39,469 nucleotides of DNA from an uncultured Pelagibacteraceae bacterium (GCA_902602655.1 CACKRM010000006.1:1-39469), one strand, 5' to 3'; shown: positions 8,159-16,907, numbered from the stretch's first letter. Numbers and translations are program-made. The notes: generated from the sequence alone by a model not told the origin.

Positions 8159-9637
8159 ATGAAATTATTTTTAATTTTAGGTAATCATCTATTCAACACT
8201 AAATACTTTAACAATTTTAAAGATCATATTTTTTTTATGGCAGAAGATTTTGGGCTATGTACTTTTGAAAAACATCACAAACTTAAAATTTTATTATTTT
8301 TGTCTTCAATGAGATCGTTTAGAGATGAACTCAAATCAAAAAATTTTAATATAATTTATAAAGATACGAACAAAGATTTTAAACTCTCATACGAAAAAAA
8401 ATTAGAAAAAGTTATTAAAGAAAAAAAAATTAAAGAAATTAGTTTTTTTGAAATCGAAGATAAAAGTTTCGAAACAAAAATTTTTAATCTATCAAAAAAA
8501 AACTCTCTTAAAGTGAATCAGATTCAGTCTCCCATGTTTGTTTTTAATAGAAGTGAATTTAAAAATTATCTTTCACAAAACAAAAAACCTTTCATGGCAA
8601 ATTTTTATAAAATTGTTAGAAAAAAAATGAATCTTCTAATGAATAAAGATGGAACTCCAAAAGGAAATAAATGGAGTTTTGATGATGAAAATAGAAAAAA
8701 AATTCCTAAAAATATAAAAATATCTTCTATTTCAAAATTTAAAGATACAAAAGAAACATTAATTTTAAAAAAATTTATTGAATTAAATTTTAAAAACAAC
8801 CCAGGAAAAACAGAAAATTTTTGGTTCCCAACAACTCGAAAAGATGCTCACAAGTGGTTAGATGAATTTTTAAAAAATAGGTTAAAATTGTTTGGTGATT
8901 ACGAGGATGCTGTCAGTGATAAATCTAATATTTTATTTCATAGTGCTCTGAGTCCATTAATAAACATTGGCTTAATAACACCAGAAGAGGTAATTAATAA
9001 ACTTAAAAAAATAGAAAAAAAAATACCTATGAATTCTTTAGAAGGTTATATCAGACAGATTATTGGTTGGAGAGAATTCATGAGAGGAATCTATCAAAAT
9101 TTTGATGAACGTTTAGAAAAAACTAATTTTTTTAATCATAAAAGAAAAATGAAAAATAATTGGTATAAAGGAAACACAGGATTGCCTCCGCTAGATCATG
9201 CTATATCTAATGCTGTTAATTATGGTTGGTCACATCATATTGAACGTCTTATGATATTAGCTAATATTATGAACTTGTGTGAAATTAATCCAAAGCAAGT
9301 TTACAAATGGTTCATGGAAATGTTTGTAGATTCTTCAGACTGGGTCATGGTTCCAAATGTTTATGGTATGGGATTATTTAGTGATGGTGGAATATTTGCG
9401 ACAAAGCCTTACATATGTGGCTCAAGTTATTTTTTAAAAATGATGCATTTCAAAAAAGGCCCTTGGTGCGATGTGATGGACGGTCTTTACTGGAGATTTA
9501 TTGATAAGAATAAAAAGTTTTTCTTAAAAAATCCTAGGCTAGCAATGATGGTGAGAGTTTCTGAAAAGATGAATAAAGAGAGAAAATCACGAATACTAAA
9601 AGCTGCAGATAAATTTATTAAGGAAAATACAAATTAA
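8159..9637 (+). CDS. Cryptochrome/photolyase family protein (deoxyribodipyrimidine photolyase-related; PhrB/CryB-like)
   Basis: EGYIRQIIGWREFMRG, HIERLMILANIMNLCEINPKQVYKWFMEMFVDSSDWVMVPNVYGMGLFSDGG, GLYWRFI. Confidence 0.92.
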   Translation: MKLFLILGNHLFNTKYFNNFKDHIFFMAEDFGLCTFEKHHKLKILLFLSSMRSFRDELKSKNFNIIYKDTNKDFKLSYEKKLEKVIKEKKIKEISFFEIEDKSFETKIFNLSKKNSLKVNQIQSPMFVFNRSEFKNYLSQNKKPFMANFYKIVRKKMNLLMNKDGTPKGNKWSFDDENRKKIPKNIKISSISKFKDTKETLILKKFIELNFKNNPGKTENFWFPTTRKDAHKWLDEFLKNRLKLFGDYEDAVSDKSNILFHSALSPLINIGLITPEEVINKLKKIEKKIPMNSLEGYIRQIIGWREFMRGIYQNFDERLEKTNFFNHKRKMKNNWYKGNTGLPPLDHAISNAVNYGWSHHIERLMILANIMNLCEINPKQVYKWFMEMFVDSSDWVMVPNVYGMGLFSDGGIFATKPYICGSSYFLKMMHFKKGPWCDVMDGLYWRFIDKNKKFFLKNPRLAMMVRVSEKMNKERKSRILKAADKFIKENTN

Positions 9638-9988
9638 ATGAAAAATAAAGTTTTTTTTAATAATTCTTGTAATATTTGTAGAGCTGAAATTAATCATTAT
9701 AAAAAATATTCTAACGAAAATATTGAATGGGTTGATATTACTAACAACAAAGAAGCTCAACAAATAACATCCAAATCATACAAAGCACTTTTAAGAAGAA
9801 TGCATCTTGCTCAAGACGGCAAGATAATTGAAGGTGCAGAAGTATTTTTGGTTATTTGGAAAAATATTCCTAAATATAATTTTTTATACAAAATATTTAA
9901 GATAAAACCCATGTTTTTTTTTCTAAAAATCTTCTATGAAATTGCTGCGTATTTTTTATTTTTAAAAAACAAACACCTCCTTAAGTGA
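9638..9988 (+). CDS. DCC family (DUF393) thiol-disulfide oxidoreductase-like protein
   Basis: FFNNSCNICRAEINHYKKYSNENIEWVDITN, MHLAQDGKIIEGAEVFLVIWKNIPKY. Confidence 0.85.
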   Translation: MKNKVFFNNSCNICRAEINHYKKYSNENIEWVDITNNKEAQQITSKSYKALLRRMHLAQDGKIIEGAEVFLVIWKNIPKYNFLYKIFKIKPMFFFLKIFYEIAAYFLFLKNKHLLK

Positions 9989-10116
9989 TAAAAAAAACTA
10001 ATCTTCCTTTAAAGACCTGTCACGTTTGTAATAAACCTTTTGCTTGGAGAAAAAAATGGAGATTAAACTGGGAAAAAGTTAAATATTGTTCAAAGAAGTG
10101 TGCTAAATCTAAATAG
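9985..10116 (+). CDS. DUF2256 family small zinc-ribbon-like protein (43 aa)
   Basis: GTG start overlapping the upstream stop (GTGA). Translation MIKKTNLPLKTCHVCNKPFAWRKKWRLNWEKVKYCSKKCAKSK has the paired-Cys DUF2256 pattern. Not in the ORF track (non-ATG, short). Confidence 0.87.
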   Translation: MIKKTNLPLKTCHVCNKPFAWRKKWRLNWEKVKYCSKKCAKSK

Positions 10117-10130
10117 GATTACCAACTTTA

Positions 10131-11267
10131 TTAGTTGAGGTTAAATTTATTAAAAATTTTAATTATATTATTTTTAAAATTAAAAAATCCCTTATTCGAA
10201 AATTGCCAAGAAAATTTATCCTCATCTCTTAAAATAATATTCAGCTTTAAATTATTTTTTTTTTTCATGTTATTTATAAAAGAATAGTTTTCACCAACAC
10301 AAGGATAAATCATGTCAAAAGATTTTATTTTTTCTGTTATAGGTTGGAATTTAACCTCATCCATCAGTTGAATTTTATTAAACCTTTTTTTTTGGTCCCT
10401 TATTAACTTTATTTTGTAATCTAAAATTTTTTTTTCAAATTTTATTTTTCGAATTTTATTACTCAATAAAATCAAATAAATATTTTTGTATTCTTTCAAC
10501 TTTTGATTTTCTAAATTTAACTCATTTTCAAAAACTATTAAATTTTCATTTGACCCAGCTTCATAATTTAAATTTAGAGGTCTCAATTTATATTCTCTTC
10601 TATCTATTAATGGTACAGCGTTCTCGTTAAGCGTAACACTTTGATATCTTTTTTTTGTAAATTTACTTATATTCCATGCATGAGCGATATAATTTTTACC
10701 CTTAGTTTGAATTCCCGCAACCCATCTCCAACTTAATGTGTTTGAGGCTGCATCGCCATCAAATAGATGTTTCATGAAAAACTCTGCACCTTTTTGCCAA
10801 GGTAACCGTAAAGTAAAAATCCAAATACTAGCAAACCACATTCTTGTATGATTATGTAAATAATTATTTTCTTTTAATTCTTTTACCCAATCGTTAAAAC
10901 ATTCAATTTGAGTTTCTCCATTTATAGCTTTTTTATAATCATCGTTTTCTTCGATATTTTTTAAATCTTCTATAAAATCTGACCAAACTTGAGGTCGCAG
11001 TTCCAACCATCCTTTCCAATAAACTCGCCAAAAAATTTCTTGGACATATTTTTCAACTTTTTGGTACTGGAATTTTGATAAAACTTTTTTTGTAACTTCG
11101 TATTCAGTTATTAATCTATGAGAAATATATGGAGATAAACATGAAACATTCGATTTATCATTAGGTCCCAAATCAAAATTTCTCTTTAAACTATAACTTG
11201 ATAATTCTGTTTTTATGAAATTGTCAAGTTGATCTAAAGCTCCTTCTCTTGAGATTTCGAATTTCAT
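10131..11267 (-). CDS. FAD-binding photolyase-like protein (FAD domain at N-terminus, no N-terminal antenna domain)
   Basis: RNFDLGPNDKSNVSCLSPYISHRLITEYEV, EKYVQEIFWRVYWKGWLELRP, NNYLHNHTRMWFASIWIFTLRLPWQKGAEFFMKHLFDGDAASNTLSWRWVAGIQTKGKNY. Confidence 0.9.
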   Translation of the reverse strand: MKFEISREGALDQLDNFIKTELSSYSLKRNFDLGPNDKSNVSCLSPYISHRLITEYEVTKKVLSKFQYQKVEKYVQEIFWRVYWKGWLELRPQVWSDFIEDLKNIEENDDYKKAINGETQIECFNDWVKELKENNYLHNHTRMWFASIWIFTLRLPWQKGAEFFMKHLFDGDAASNTLSWRWVAGIQTKGKNYIAHAWNISKFTKKRYQSVTLNENAVPLIDRREYKLRPLNLNYEAGSNENLIVFENELNLENQKLKEYKNIYLILLSNKIRKIKFEKKILDYKIKLIRDQKKRFNKIQLMDEVKFQPITEKIKSFDMIYPCVGENYSFINNMKKKNNLKLNIILRDEDKFSWQFSNKGFFNFKNNIIKIFNKFNLN

Positions 11268-11479
11268 TAGTCCTCGTCATCCCTCCAGCCATCGATAAAT
11301 AGCTTCCAACAAGCAAATGATACACAAATTATTCCAACACAAAAACCTAAAAGAACTCCATTATTTTTACCTAAATAAATTGCTCCATAATGAGCACTAA
11401 GAATTGGCGGCAAAACTAAAATTGCACCAATAATCAAATATCGAATTACAAATGGTGGTTTTTTAAAATTGAATTTCAT
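11267..11479 (-). CDS. Small membrane protein, unknown function
   Basis: Two hydrophobic stretches in 70 aa; overlaps the start of the photolyase-like gene by 1 nt (TAATG), consistent with co-transcription. Confidence 0.7.
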   Translation of the reverse strand: MKFNFKKPPFVIRYLIIGAILVLPPILSAHYGAIYLGKNNGVLLGFCVGIICVSFACWKLFIDGWRDDED

Positions 11480-11592
11480 TTTTGTTTACAATTGATTTAA
11501 TTCTTTAATAAATAATTTAAAACATTTAACCAAGCTTAAAAAAAACAGTTTTGTCACAGAGACTTTATCCCTCATAATCTATAATAAAAATC

Positions 11593-11919
11593 ATGTGCCC
11601 AGTTTGTTGGATAAGTGGATTTATAGCTGCTCTTTTTGGTGGTTCAATGCTGGCTGTAGTTAATCATCCAATATCATGGATCTTGAGTTTTTTATTAATT
11701 TTATATGGATTATTTAAATTCTACGAAGCAAAAAATAGGGGGAAAAAAATGCTAAAACAAACTAAAATTCAAAACAAAAAAATAATAATAAGATTTGTTC
11801 AAGGAGTATTGGTTGGATCATTCTTTACAGCTGCTATCTTTTATAGTTTAACTTATAAAGAACATGAAAGAATGCACGATTTATTAGAGAAACACGGGAT
11901 AGAGAAACATGAGCATTAA
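11593..11919 (+). CDS. Small membrane protein with N-terminal CPVC and His-rich C-terminus
   Basis: MCPVCWISGFIAALFGG...SFFTAAIFYSLTYKEHERMHDLLEKHGIEKHEH. Confidence 0.75.
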   Translation: MCPVCWISGFIAALFGGSMLAVVNHPISWILSFLLILYGLFKFYEAKNRGKKMLKQTKIQNKKIIIRFVQGVLVGSFFTAAIFYSLTYKEHERMHDLLEKHGIEKHEH

Positions 11920-11930
11920 GAGTTATAATT

Positions 11931-12317
11931 TTAAAGTTCGTTAGATTTACTATTGTCTAATTTTAAGTACTTACTGTTTCGAAAACGAATAATCACTGTA
12001 GCTGCCGCTACTATTAAAATTGCTGAAGAAATATAAACTAAAGTTGCTGGATCATCATTTTTATCTTGAAGAATTATATATCTAGCCAATGCTGTGATTG
12101 CTATAACCATTGGATAAGTAATTCTCACAGATCTTGTCTCCCAATATGATCTGACTAAACCTATTACTTCGATATAAATAAACATCAATAACAAGTCTGC
12201 TAATGAGATAGTTTGATTTACGTACATTTCTTTTACTTCTAAAACAAATGCAATGATAGTTGCAAAAAGAACGAATACAACTGCTACTAACTGTATATTT
12301 CTTATTGTTGCGTTCAT
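11931..12317 (-). CDS. PsiE-like (phosphate-starvation-inducible E family) membrane protein
   Basis: LLLMFIYIEVIGLVRSYWETRSVRITYPMVIAITALARYIILQDKN. Confidence 0.83.
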   Translation of the reverse strand: MNATIRNIQLVAVVFVLFATIIAFVLEVKEMYVNQTISLADLLLMFIYIEVIGLVRSYWETRSVRITYPMVIAITALARYIILQDKNDDPATLVYISSAILIVAAATVIIRFRNSKYLKLDNSKSNEL

Positions 12318-12337
12318 AAAATTAAATTTAATTATAG

Positions 12338-13522
12338 TTAAAAGAGTTTATGTAATCTTTTTGAGTGAAATTTTATAAAATTTTCCACCTTTTTTTTGTT
12401 AAAAAATTTGTTTTCTTCAAATGAAACTTTTTTCATAGAATAAGCCTTATTATTAGTTCTTCTTGAGAGAATTACAACATTTCCTTTAAAGATTTTAAGG
12501 ACAACTTGTCCCGCTACCTTAGATCTATTTTTATCAATTATTTTTTGAAGTTTTACACGTTTTTTTGAAAACCAATACCCATTGTAAACAAGTTCCGCAT
12601 AAATTGGCATTATTCTCTCTTTGTTGTGCATAGTCTTTTTATCTAAAGTAACTGATTCAATAGCTCTATGAGCGCAATATAATATAGTTCCCCCAGGCGT
12701 TTCGTAAACTCCTCTAGATTTAATTCCAATAAATCTATTTTCAACTAAGTCTACTCTACCAACGCCGTTATTACCTGCTATTTCATTTAATTTTTTTAAA
12801 AGCTTTTCTGGTTGAAGTTTTTTTCCATTTAATGAAATTGGATCACTATTTTTAAAATTAATTTTAATAACAGTAGGCTTATTGGGAGTTTTTTCTAAAT
12901 CTTTTGTTCTTTGAAATATAAACTTTGGTGCAGAATTTTTAGGATTTTCTAAAACCTTTCCTTCAGTAGAAGTATGAAAAATATTATCATCTATTGAAAA
13001 TGGAGGAGCTCCTTTTTTATCTTTAGGAATAGTTATTTTATTTTGTTTTGCGTATTTAATTAAATCTGTTCTAGATTGTAACTTCCACTCCCTCCAAGGA
13101 GCAATAATTTTAATTCTTTTTCCAAAGTAAGAATAACCTAACTCAAATCTAATTTGATCATTACCTTTTCCGGTTGCACCATGTGATACGGCAAAAGCTT
13201 TATTTTTTTTTGCAATATGAATTTGTCTTTTAGCTATTAGAGGTCTAGCTATAGATGTTCCAAGTAAATAACTTCCTTCATAAACAGCGTGAGCTCTAAT
13301 CATAGGAAAGATATAATCTTTTACAAAAATATTTTTTAAATCTTCGATGATTATTTTTTTTACACCTAATTTCTTGGCATTTTGAATTATTTTTTTTTTA
13401 TTAATTATTTGTCCAATATCTGCAGTGTAGGCTATTACCTCAGCTTTATAATTTTTTTGAAGCCATCTTAAAATTATTGATGTATCCAGGCCTCCTGAGT
13501 AAGCTAAAACAATTTTTTTCAT
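12338..13522 (-). CDS. argG: Argininosuccinate synthase
   Basis: KKIVLAYSGGLDTSIILRWLQKNY, VSHGATGKGNDQIRFELGY, IIAPWREW, VGRVDLVENRFIGIKSRGVYETPGGTIL. Confidence 0.97.
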   Translation of the reverse strand: MKKIVLAYSGGLDTSIILRWLQKNYKAEVIAYTADIGQIINKKKIIQNAKKLGVKKIIIEDLKNIFVKDYIFPMIRAHAVYEGSYLLGTSIARPLIAKRQIHIAKKNKAFAVSHGATGKGNDQIRFELGYSYFGKRIKIIAPWREWKLQSRTDLIKYAKQNKITIPKDKKGAPPFSIDDNIFHTSTEGKVLENPKNSAPKFIFQRTKDLEKTPNKPTVIKINFKNSDPISLNGKKLQPEKLLKKLNEIAGNNGVGRVDLVENRFIGIKSRGVYETPGGTILYCAHRAIESVTLDKKTMHNKERIMPIYAELVYNGYWFSKKRVKLQKIIDKNRSKVAGQVVLKIFKGNVVILSRRTNNKAYSMKKVSFEENKFFNKKKVENFIKFHSKRLHKLF

Positions 13523-14026
13523 TTAGCCACAGCTTTTCTTTGCTGCATTATAAGCTTTTGTAAAACCCATCATTGAATAATGATCTGTTGTTTCAGTTCC
13601 ATTAGTCGCTTTTGCTATGACCATCAAATTAGTTGCTTTTTTCATTAATTTTATAAAATTTTTTTCTTCTCTGCTATCAAGTAACCAAGCAAATTTATCC
13701 TGAGAGAAAAAATCAAAAGATTTTTTACCAGACTTTGCCCTTACTGTTGAAGCCTTGTAAACATGGCCACTTGTCAGACTTACTTCATCGTTTATACTTT
13801 TTGCTGGTCGGAATGTAACAAATAATCTTGAATCGTCTCTTTTGAAAGAAGTCGGAACTCTTTTTGCAGGAATAGTTTGAGCAAAACAAATTTTACCTTT
13901 TTCAGATGATAATATAAAACTTTCCCAGTTTTTAAATTTTCCCACAGATTTTGGATTAACAGCCAAAACGTTATTACTTAGAATTAAAAAAAACACAATG
14001 TATGAGAATAATTTTTTGAGTTCCAT
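13523..14026 (-). CDS. Secreted invasion-associated locus B (IalB)-like protein
   Basis: N-terminal signal peptide; WESFILSSEKGKICFAQTIPAK...VTFRPAKSINDEVSLTSGHVYK resembles IalB-like proteins of alphaproteobacteria. Confidence 0.65.
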   Translation of the reverse strand: MELKKLFSYIVFFLILSNNVLAVNPKSVGKFKNWESFILSSEKGKICFAQTIPAKRVPTSFKRDDSRLFVTFRPAKSINDEVSLTSGHVYKASTVRAKSGKKSFDFFSQDKFAWLLDSREEKNFIKLMKKATNLMVIAKATNGTETTDHYSMMGFTKAYNAAKKSCG

Positions 14027-14078
14027 AAATCAGTTTTTATACTAAAAAAAAAGTATTTCAATGGTTTGTGTATTTAAA

Positions 14079-15116
14079 TTAGGGTGCGGGGTTAGGATTA
14101 TTGTTATGAATTAAATTAATTTTTTCCAAAATTTCTTCAGATAGGTCTATGTCTATACTTTTAATGTTTTCTTTTAATTGTTTCATTGTAGTCGCGCCAA
14201 TAATATTACTAGTTACAAAGGTTCGAGAATTTACAAAGGCTTGGGCTAGCTGAACCATGGTTATATTATATTCTTTAGCTAGCTCATAATATTTATCATA
14301 CGCTTTCATTGCTAATGGATTAATCATTCTTTCCCATCCTTTAAATAAAGTCATTCTAGAATTCTTAGGCATTTGACCGTTTCTATATTTGCCTGATAGA
14401 GCTCCAGCTGCTAGGGGATAGTAAGCAAGAAGTCCACACTTTTCTCTAATTGAAATCTCAGACATTCCTATTTCGTAGGTCCTATTAACCAAACTATATG
14501 GATTTTGAACTGACATCATTCTAGGAAGATTTTTATTTTTTGATATCTCTAAATATTTTGAAAGACCATAAGGAGTTTCGTTTGACATTCCAATATATCT
14601 AATCTTTCCACTTTTGATAAATTTTTCTAATGCTTGTAAAATATTTTCAAAATTGTTCCATTTGCCTTCATTATCATTTACTTTAAATTCTCTTCTCCCA
14701 AAGCAATTTGTAGATCTTTCGGGCCAATGTAGTTGATATAGATCCATATAATCTGTTTTTAATCTTTTCAAACTATCATCTATAGCTTTGCCGATTTTTT
14801 TTTCAGAAAAGTTGTTTTCCCCACCTCTTATCCAGTCTAGACCTGGGCCTGCAACCTTTGAAGCTAAAATTATTTTTTCTCTATTTTTTCTTTTTTCAAA
14901 CCAATTACCAATTATTTTTTCTGTTTTACCATAGGAGTCTTTTGTTGGAGGAACTGAGTAAAGTTCTGCTGTATCAAAAAAATTTATTCCTTGTTCAATA
15001 GCATAATCCATCTGTTCAAAAGCTTCCTTCTCAGTGTTTTGAGTTCCCCATGTCATTGTGCCAAGACAAATAAGGCTCACATTTAGATCAGTATTTCCTA
15101 ATTTTTTGAATTTCAT
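14079..15116 (-). CDS. Aldo/keto reductase (Tas-like)
   Basis: LGNTDLNVSLICLGTMTWGTQNTEKEAFEQMDYAIEQGINFFDTAELYSVPP, DYMDLYQLHWPER. Confidence 0.94.
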   Translation of the reverse strand: MKFKKLGNTDLNVSLICLGTMTWGTQNTEKEAFEQMDYAIEQGINFFDTAELYSVPPTKDSYGKTEKIIGNWFEKRKNREKIILASKVAGPGLDWIRGGENNFSEKKIGKAIDDSLKRLKTDYMDLYQLHWPERSTNCFGRREFKVNDNEGKWNNFENILQALEKFIKSGKIRYIGMSNETPYGLSKYLEISKNKNLPRMMSVQNPYSLVNRTYEIGMSEISIREKCGLLAYYPLAAGALSGKYRNGQMPKNSRMTLFKGWERMINPLAMKAYDKYYELAKEYNITMVQLAQAFVNSRTFVTSNIIGATTMKQLKENIKSIDIDLSEEILEKINLIHNNNPNPAP

Positions 15117-15152
15117 AAAATTGCAATGTTTTTTTAAAGTAAAAATTACCTA

Positions 15153-15180
15153 TTGAAAAGTTAATAAAATTTCTTATATT
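15153..15180 (+). promoter_or_regulatory. Candidate sigma70 promoter for BI-1/YccA gene
   Basis: TTGAAA (15153-15158), 16-nt spacer, TATATT (15175-15180); start codon at 15187. Confidence 0.4.
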
Positions 15181-15186
15181 AGCTAT

Positions 15187-15930
15187 ATGGATTTAAATAA
15201 ACAAAGTTCAGCTACAAGATCTTCAGTATCAGAGGCAATTATTGACCAAGGTCTAAGAGCTTATATGCTAAGAGTTTATAATTATATGAGCTCCGCATTA
15301 GCACTGACAGGTTTTATTGCGCTTTTAACTGCTAAGTTTGCAGTAGAGTCTTTTGAGCCATTAATTTTAACTCAATTAGGTAATTCGTTATACAATTCAG
15401 GCTTAGCTTGGGTTGTTATGCTAGCGCCTTTAGGAGTGGTTATTTATATGAGTTTTGGAATAGCAAAAATGAGTGCTAGCAAAGCTCAAAGTGTTTTTTG
15501 GATTTTTGCTGCATTGATGGGTTTATCACTTTCATCAATTTTTATAGCTTACACAGGAGCAAGCATCACTAGAGTTTTCTTTATCACAGCTGGAACTTTT
15601 GGAGCTATGAGTATTTATGGATATACAACAAAAAGAGATTTAACTAAATTGGGCTCTTTTTTGATGATGGGTCTTATAGGAATTATAATTGCTTCTATAG
15701 TAAATATTTTTATGAAATCACCAATGATGTATTTCGTAATTTCTATTCTTGGTGTTTTAATTTTCGTCGGTCTTACTGCTTACGACACACAAAAAATCAA
15801 AAATATGTACATGGCTAGCGATAGTGGTGAACTGATGGGCAAAAAAGCTATTATGGGAGCTCTAACTCTTTACTTAGACTTTATTAATTTGTTTATAATG
15901 TTACTGAGACTTTTTGGTCAGAGAAGATAA
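15187..15930 (+). CDS. Bax inhibitor-1/YccA family membrane protein
   Basis: LRAYMLRVYNYMSSALALTGFIAL, multiple TM segments, GLTAYDTQKIKNMY, GALTLYLDFINLFIMLLRLFG. Confidence 0.95.
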   Translation: MDLNKQSSATRSSVSEAIIDQGLRAYMLRVYNYMSSALALTGFIALLTAKFAVESFEPLILTQLGNSLYNSGLAWVVMLAPLGVVIYMSFGIAKMSASKAQSVFWIFAALMGLSLSSIFIAYTGASITRVFFITAGTFGAMSIYGYTTKRDLTKLGSFLMMGLIGIIIASIVNIFMKSPMMYFVISILGVLIFVGLTAYDTQKIKNMYMASDSGELMGKKAIMGALTLYLDFINLFIMLLRLFGQRR

Positions 15931-15941
15931 CCACTAAGAAA

Positions 15942-16286
15942 TTATTTTATTACTTTCAAACTACTCCAACTTGTTTTATCAATCAAATAAGATAAATTTT
16001 CAGATTTTTTTATTATACTCCCGTTTTTATCTTTTAAAATATACTTTTCTTTAAAACTTTTTGGTCTCAAGTTTTTAAAAATTCTAAAAACAGGTTTGTC
16101 AGATGCTCTTTGATAAACGTCAAATGAAACTTGTTTTTTTCCAAGAGAAAGACCATAATCTTTCCAAGATCCATTTGAAACCATTTTCGCATATAAGTTT
16201 AATATAGTTTGAAACTCTTGCTTAATAAAAAAAATTTCTTTTTTTCCCTTTTTTTGATTATTTACTACAAGTCTTAATTTATTCAT
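15942..16286 (-). CDS. DUF2794 family protein
   Basis: F...EFQTILNLYAKMVSNGSWKDYGLSLGKKQVSFDVYQRASDKPVFRIFK. Confidence 0.85.
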   Translation of the reverse strand: MNKLRLVVNNQKKGKKEIFFIKQEFQTILNLYAKMVSNGSWKDYGLSLGKKQVSFDVYQRASDKPVFRIFKNLRPKSFKEKYILKDKNGSIIKKSENLSYLIDKTSWSSLKVIK

Positions 16287-16828
16287 ATTTTAAATTTATT
16301 AATCAGAGGTATTTGTAGCGCAGTGAAGAAAAAAGTTAGAGGCAAAATTCCCCAAACTTTAAAGTTCACCCATACAGCCTCAGTTTGAGTTCTCCACACC
16401 AATTCATTTAAGATGGCTAAAAAAATAAAAAAAAGAGACCATCTTAAATTTAATTTATCCCAACCTTCTTCTGAAAGTTGAATTGAGTTTTGTAGAAGAG
16501 TTTTAAGAAAATTTTTTTGGAAAAATTTTTTTCCTAAAATCAAAATAAGAGCAAAAATTATATTTATAATTGTTGGTTTTAGATAAATAAATATTGGATT
16601 ATTAAAATATAATGTTAATCCTCCAAAAATAGTAATTAGTATTCCGCCCGTTAAAGGCAAATACGGAATTTTTTTTTCCATCCAATAAATTATTAATACA
16701 GAAAATAATGTTGCAACAATAAGCGGAGGTATAGCAACAGTTAGATCTTTTCCACCTTTATAGTAAACGACAAAGAAAATTAAAAGAGGACCAAAGTCAG
16801 TTATAAATTTTAATAAAGACTTATTCAC
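16283..16828 (-). CDS. Inner membrane-spanning / septation protein (YciB/IspZ family)
   Basis: KFITDFGPLLIFFVVYY, RWSLFFIFLAILNELVWRTQTEAVWVNFKVWGILPLTFFF. Confidence 0.92.
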   Translation of the reverse strand: MNKSLLKFITDFGPLLIFFVVYYKGGKDLTVAIPPLIVATLFSVLIIYWMEKKIPYLPLTGGILITIFGGLTLYFNNPIFIYLKPTIINIIFALILILGKKFFQKNFLKTLLQNSIQLSEEGWDKLNLRWSLFFIFLAILNELVWRTQTEAVWVNFKVWGILPLTFFFTALQIPLINKFKI

Positions 16829-16907
16829 ACTTATCTTTTATCATAATTTTTATATTTATAAAAATTTATATGTTGATTTTTATTAAAATATAATTATCTT
16901 TAGCTCA

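Noticed and set aside
10123-10137. CAACT-TTATT-AGTTG hairpin between the convergent DUF2256 and photolyase genes as a terminator
   Set aside because: Only a 5-bp stem and no T-run on either strand; too weak to call.
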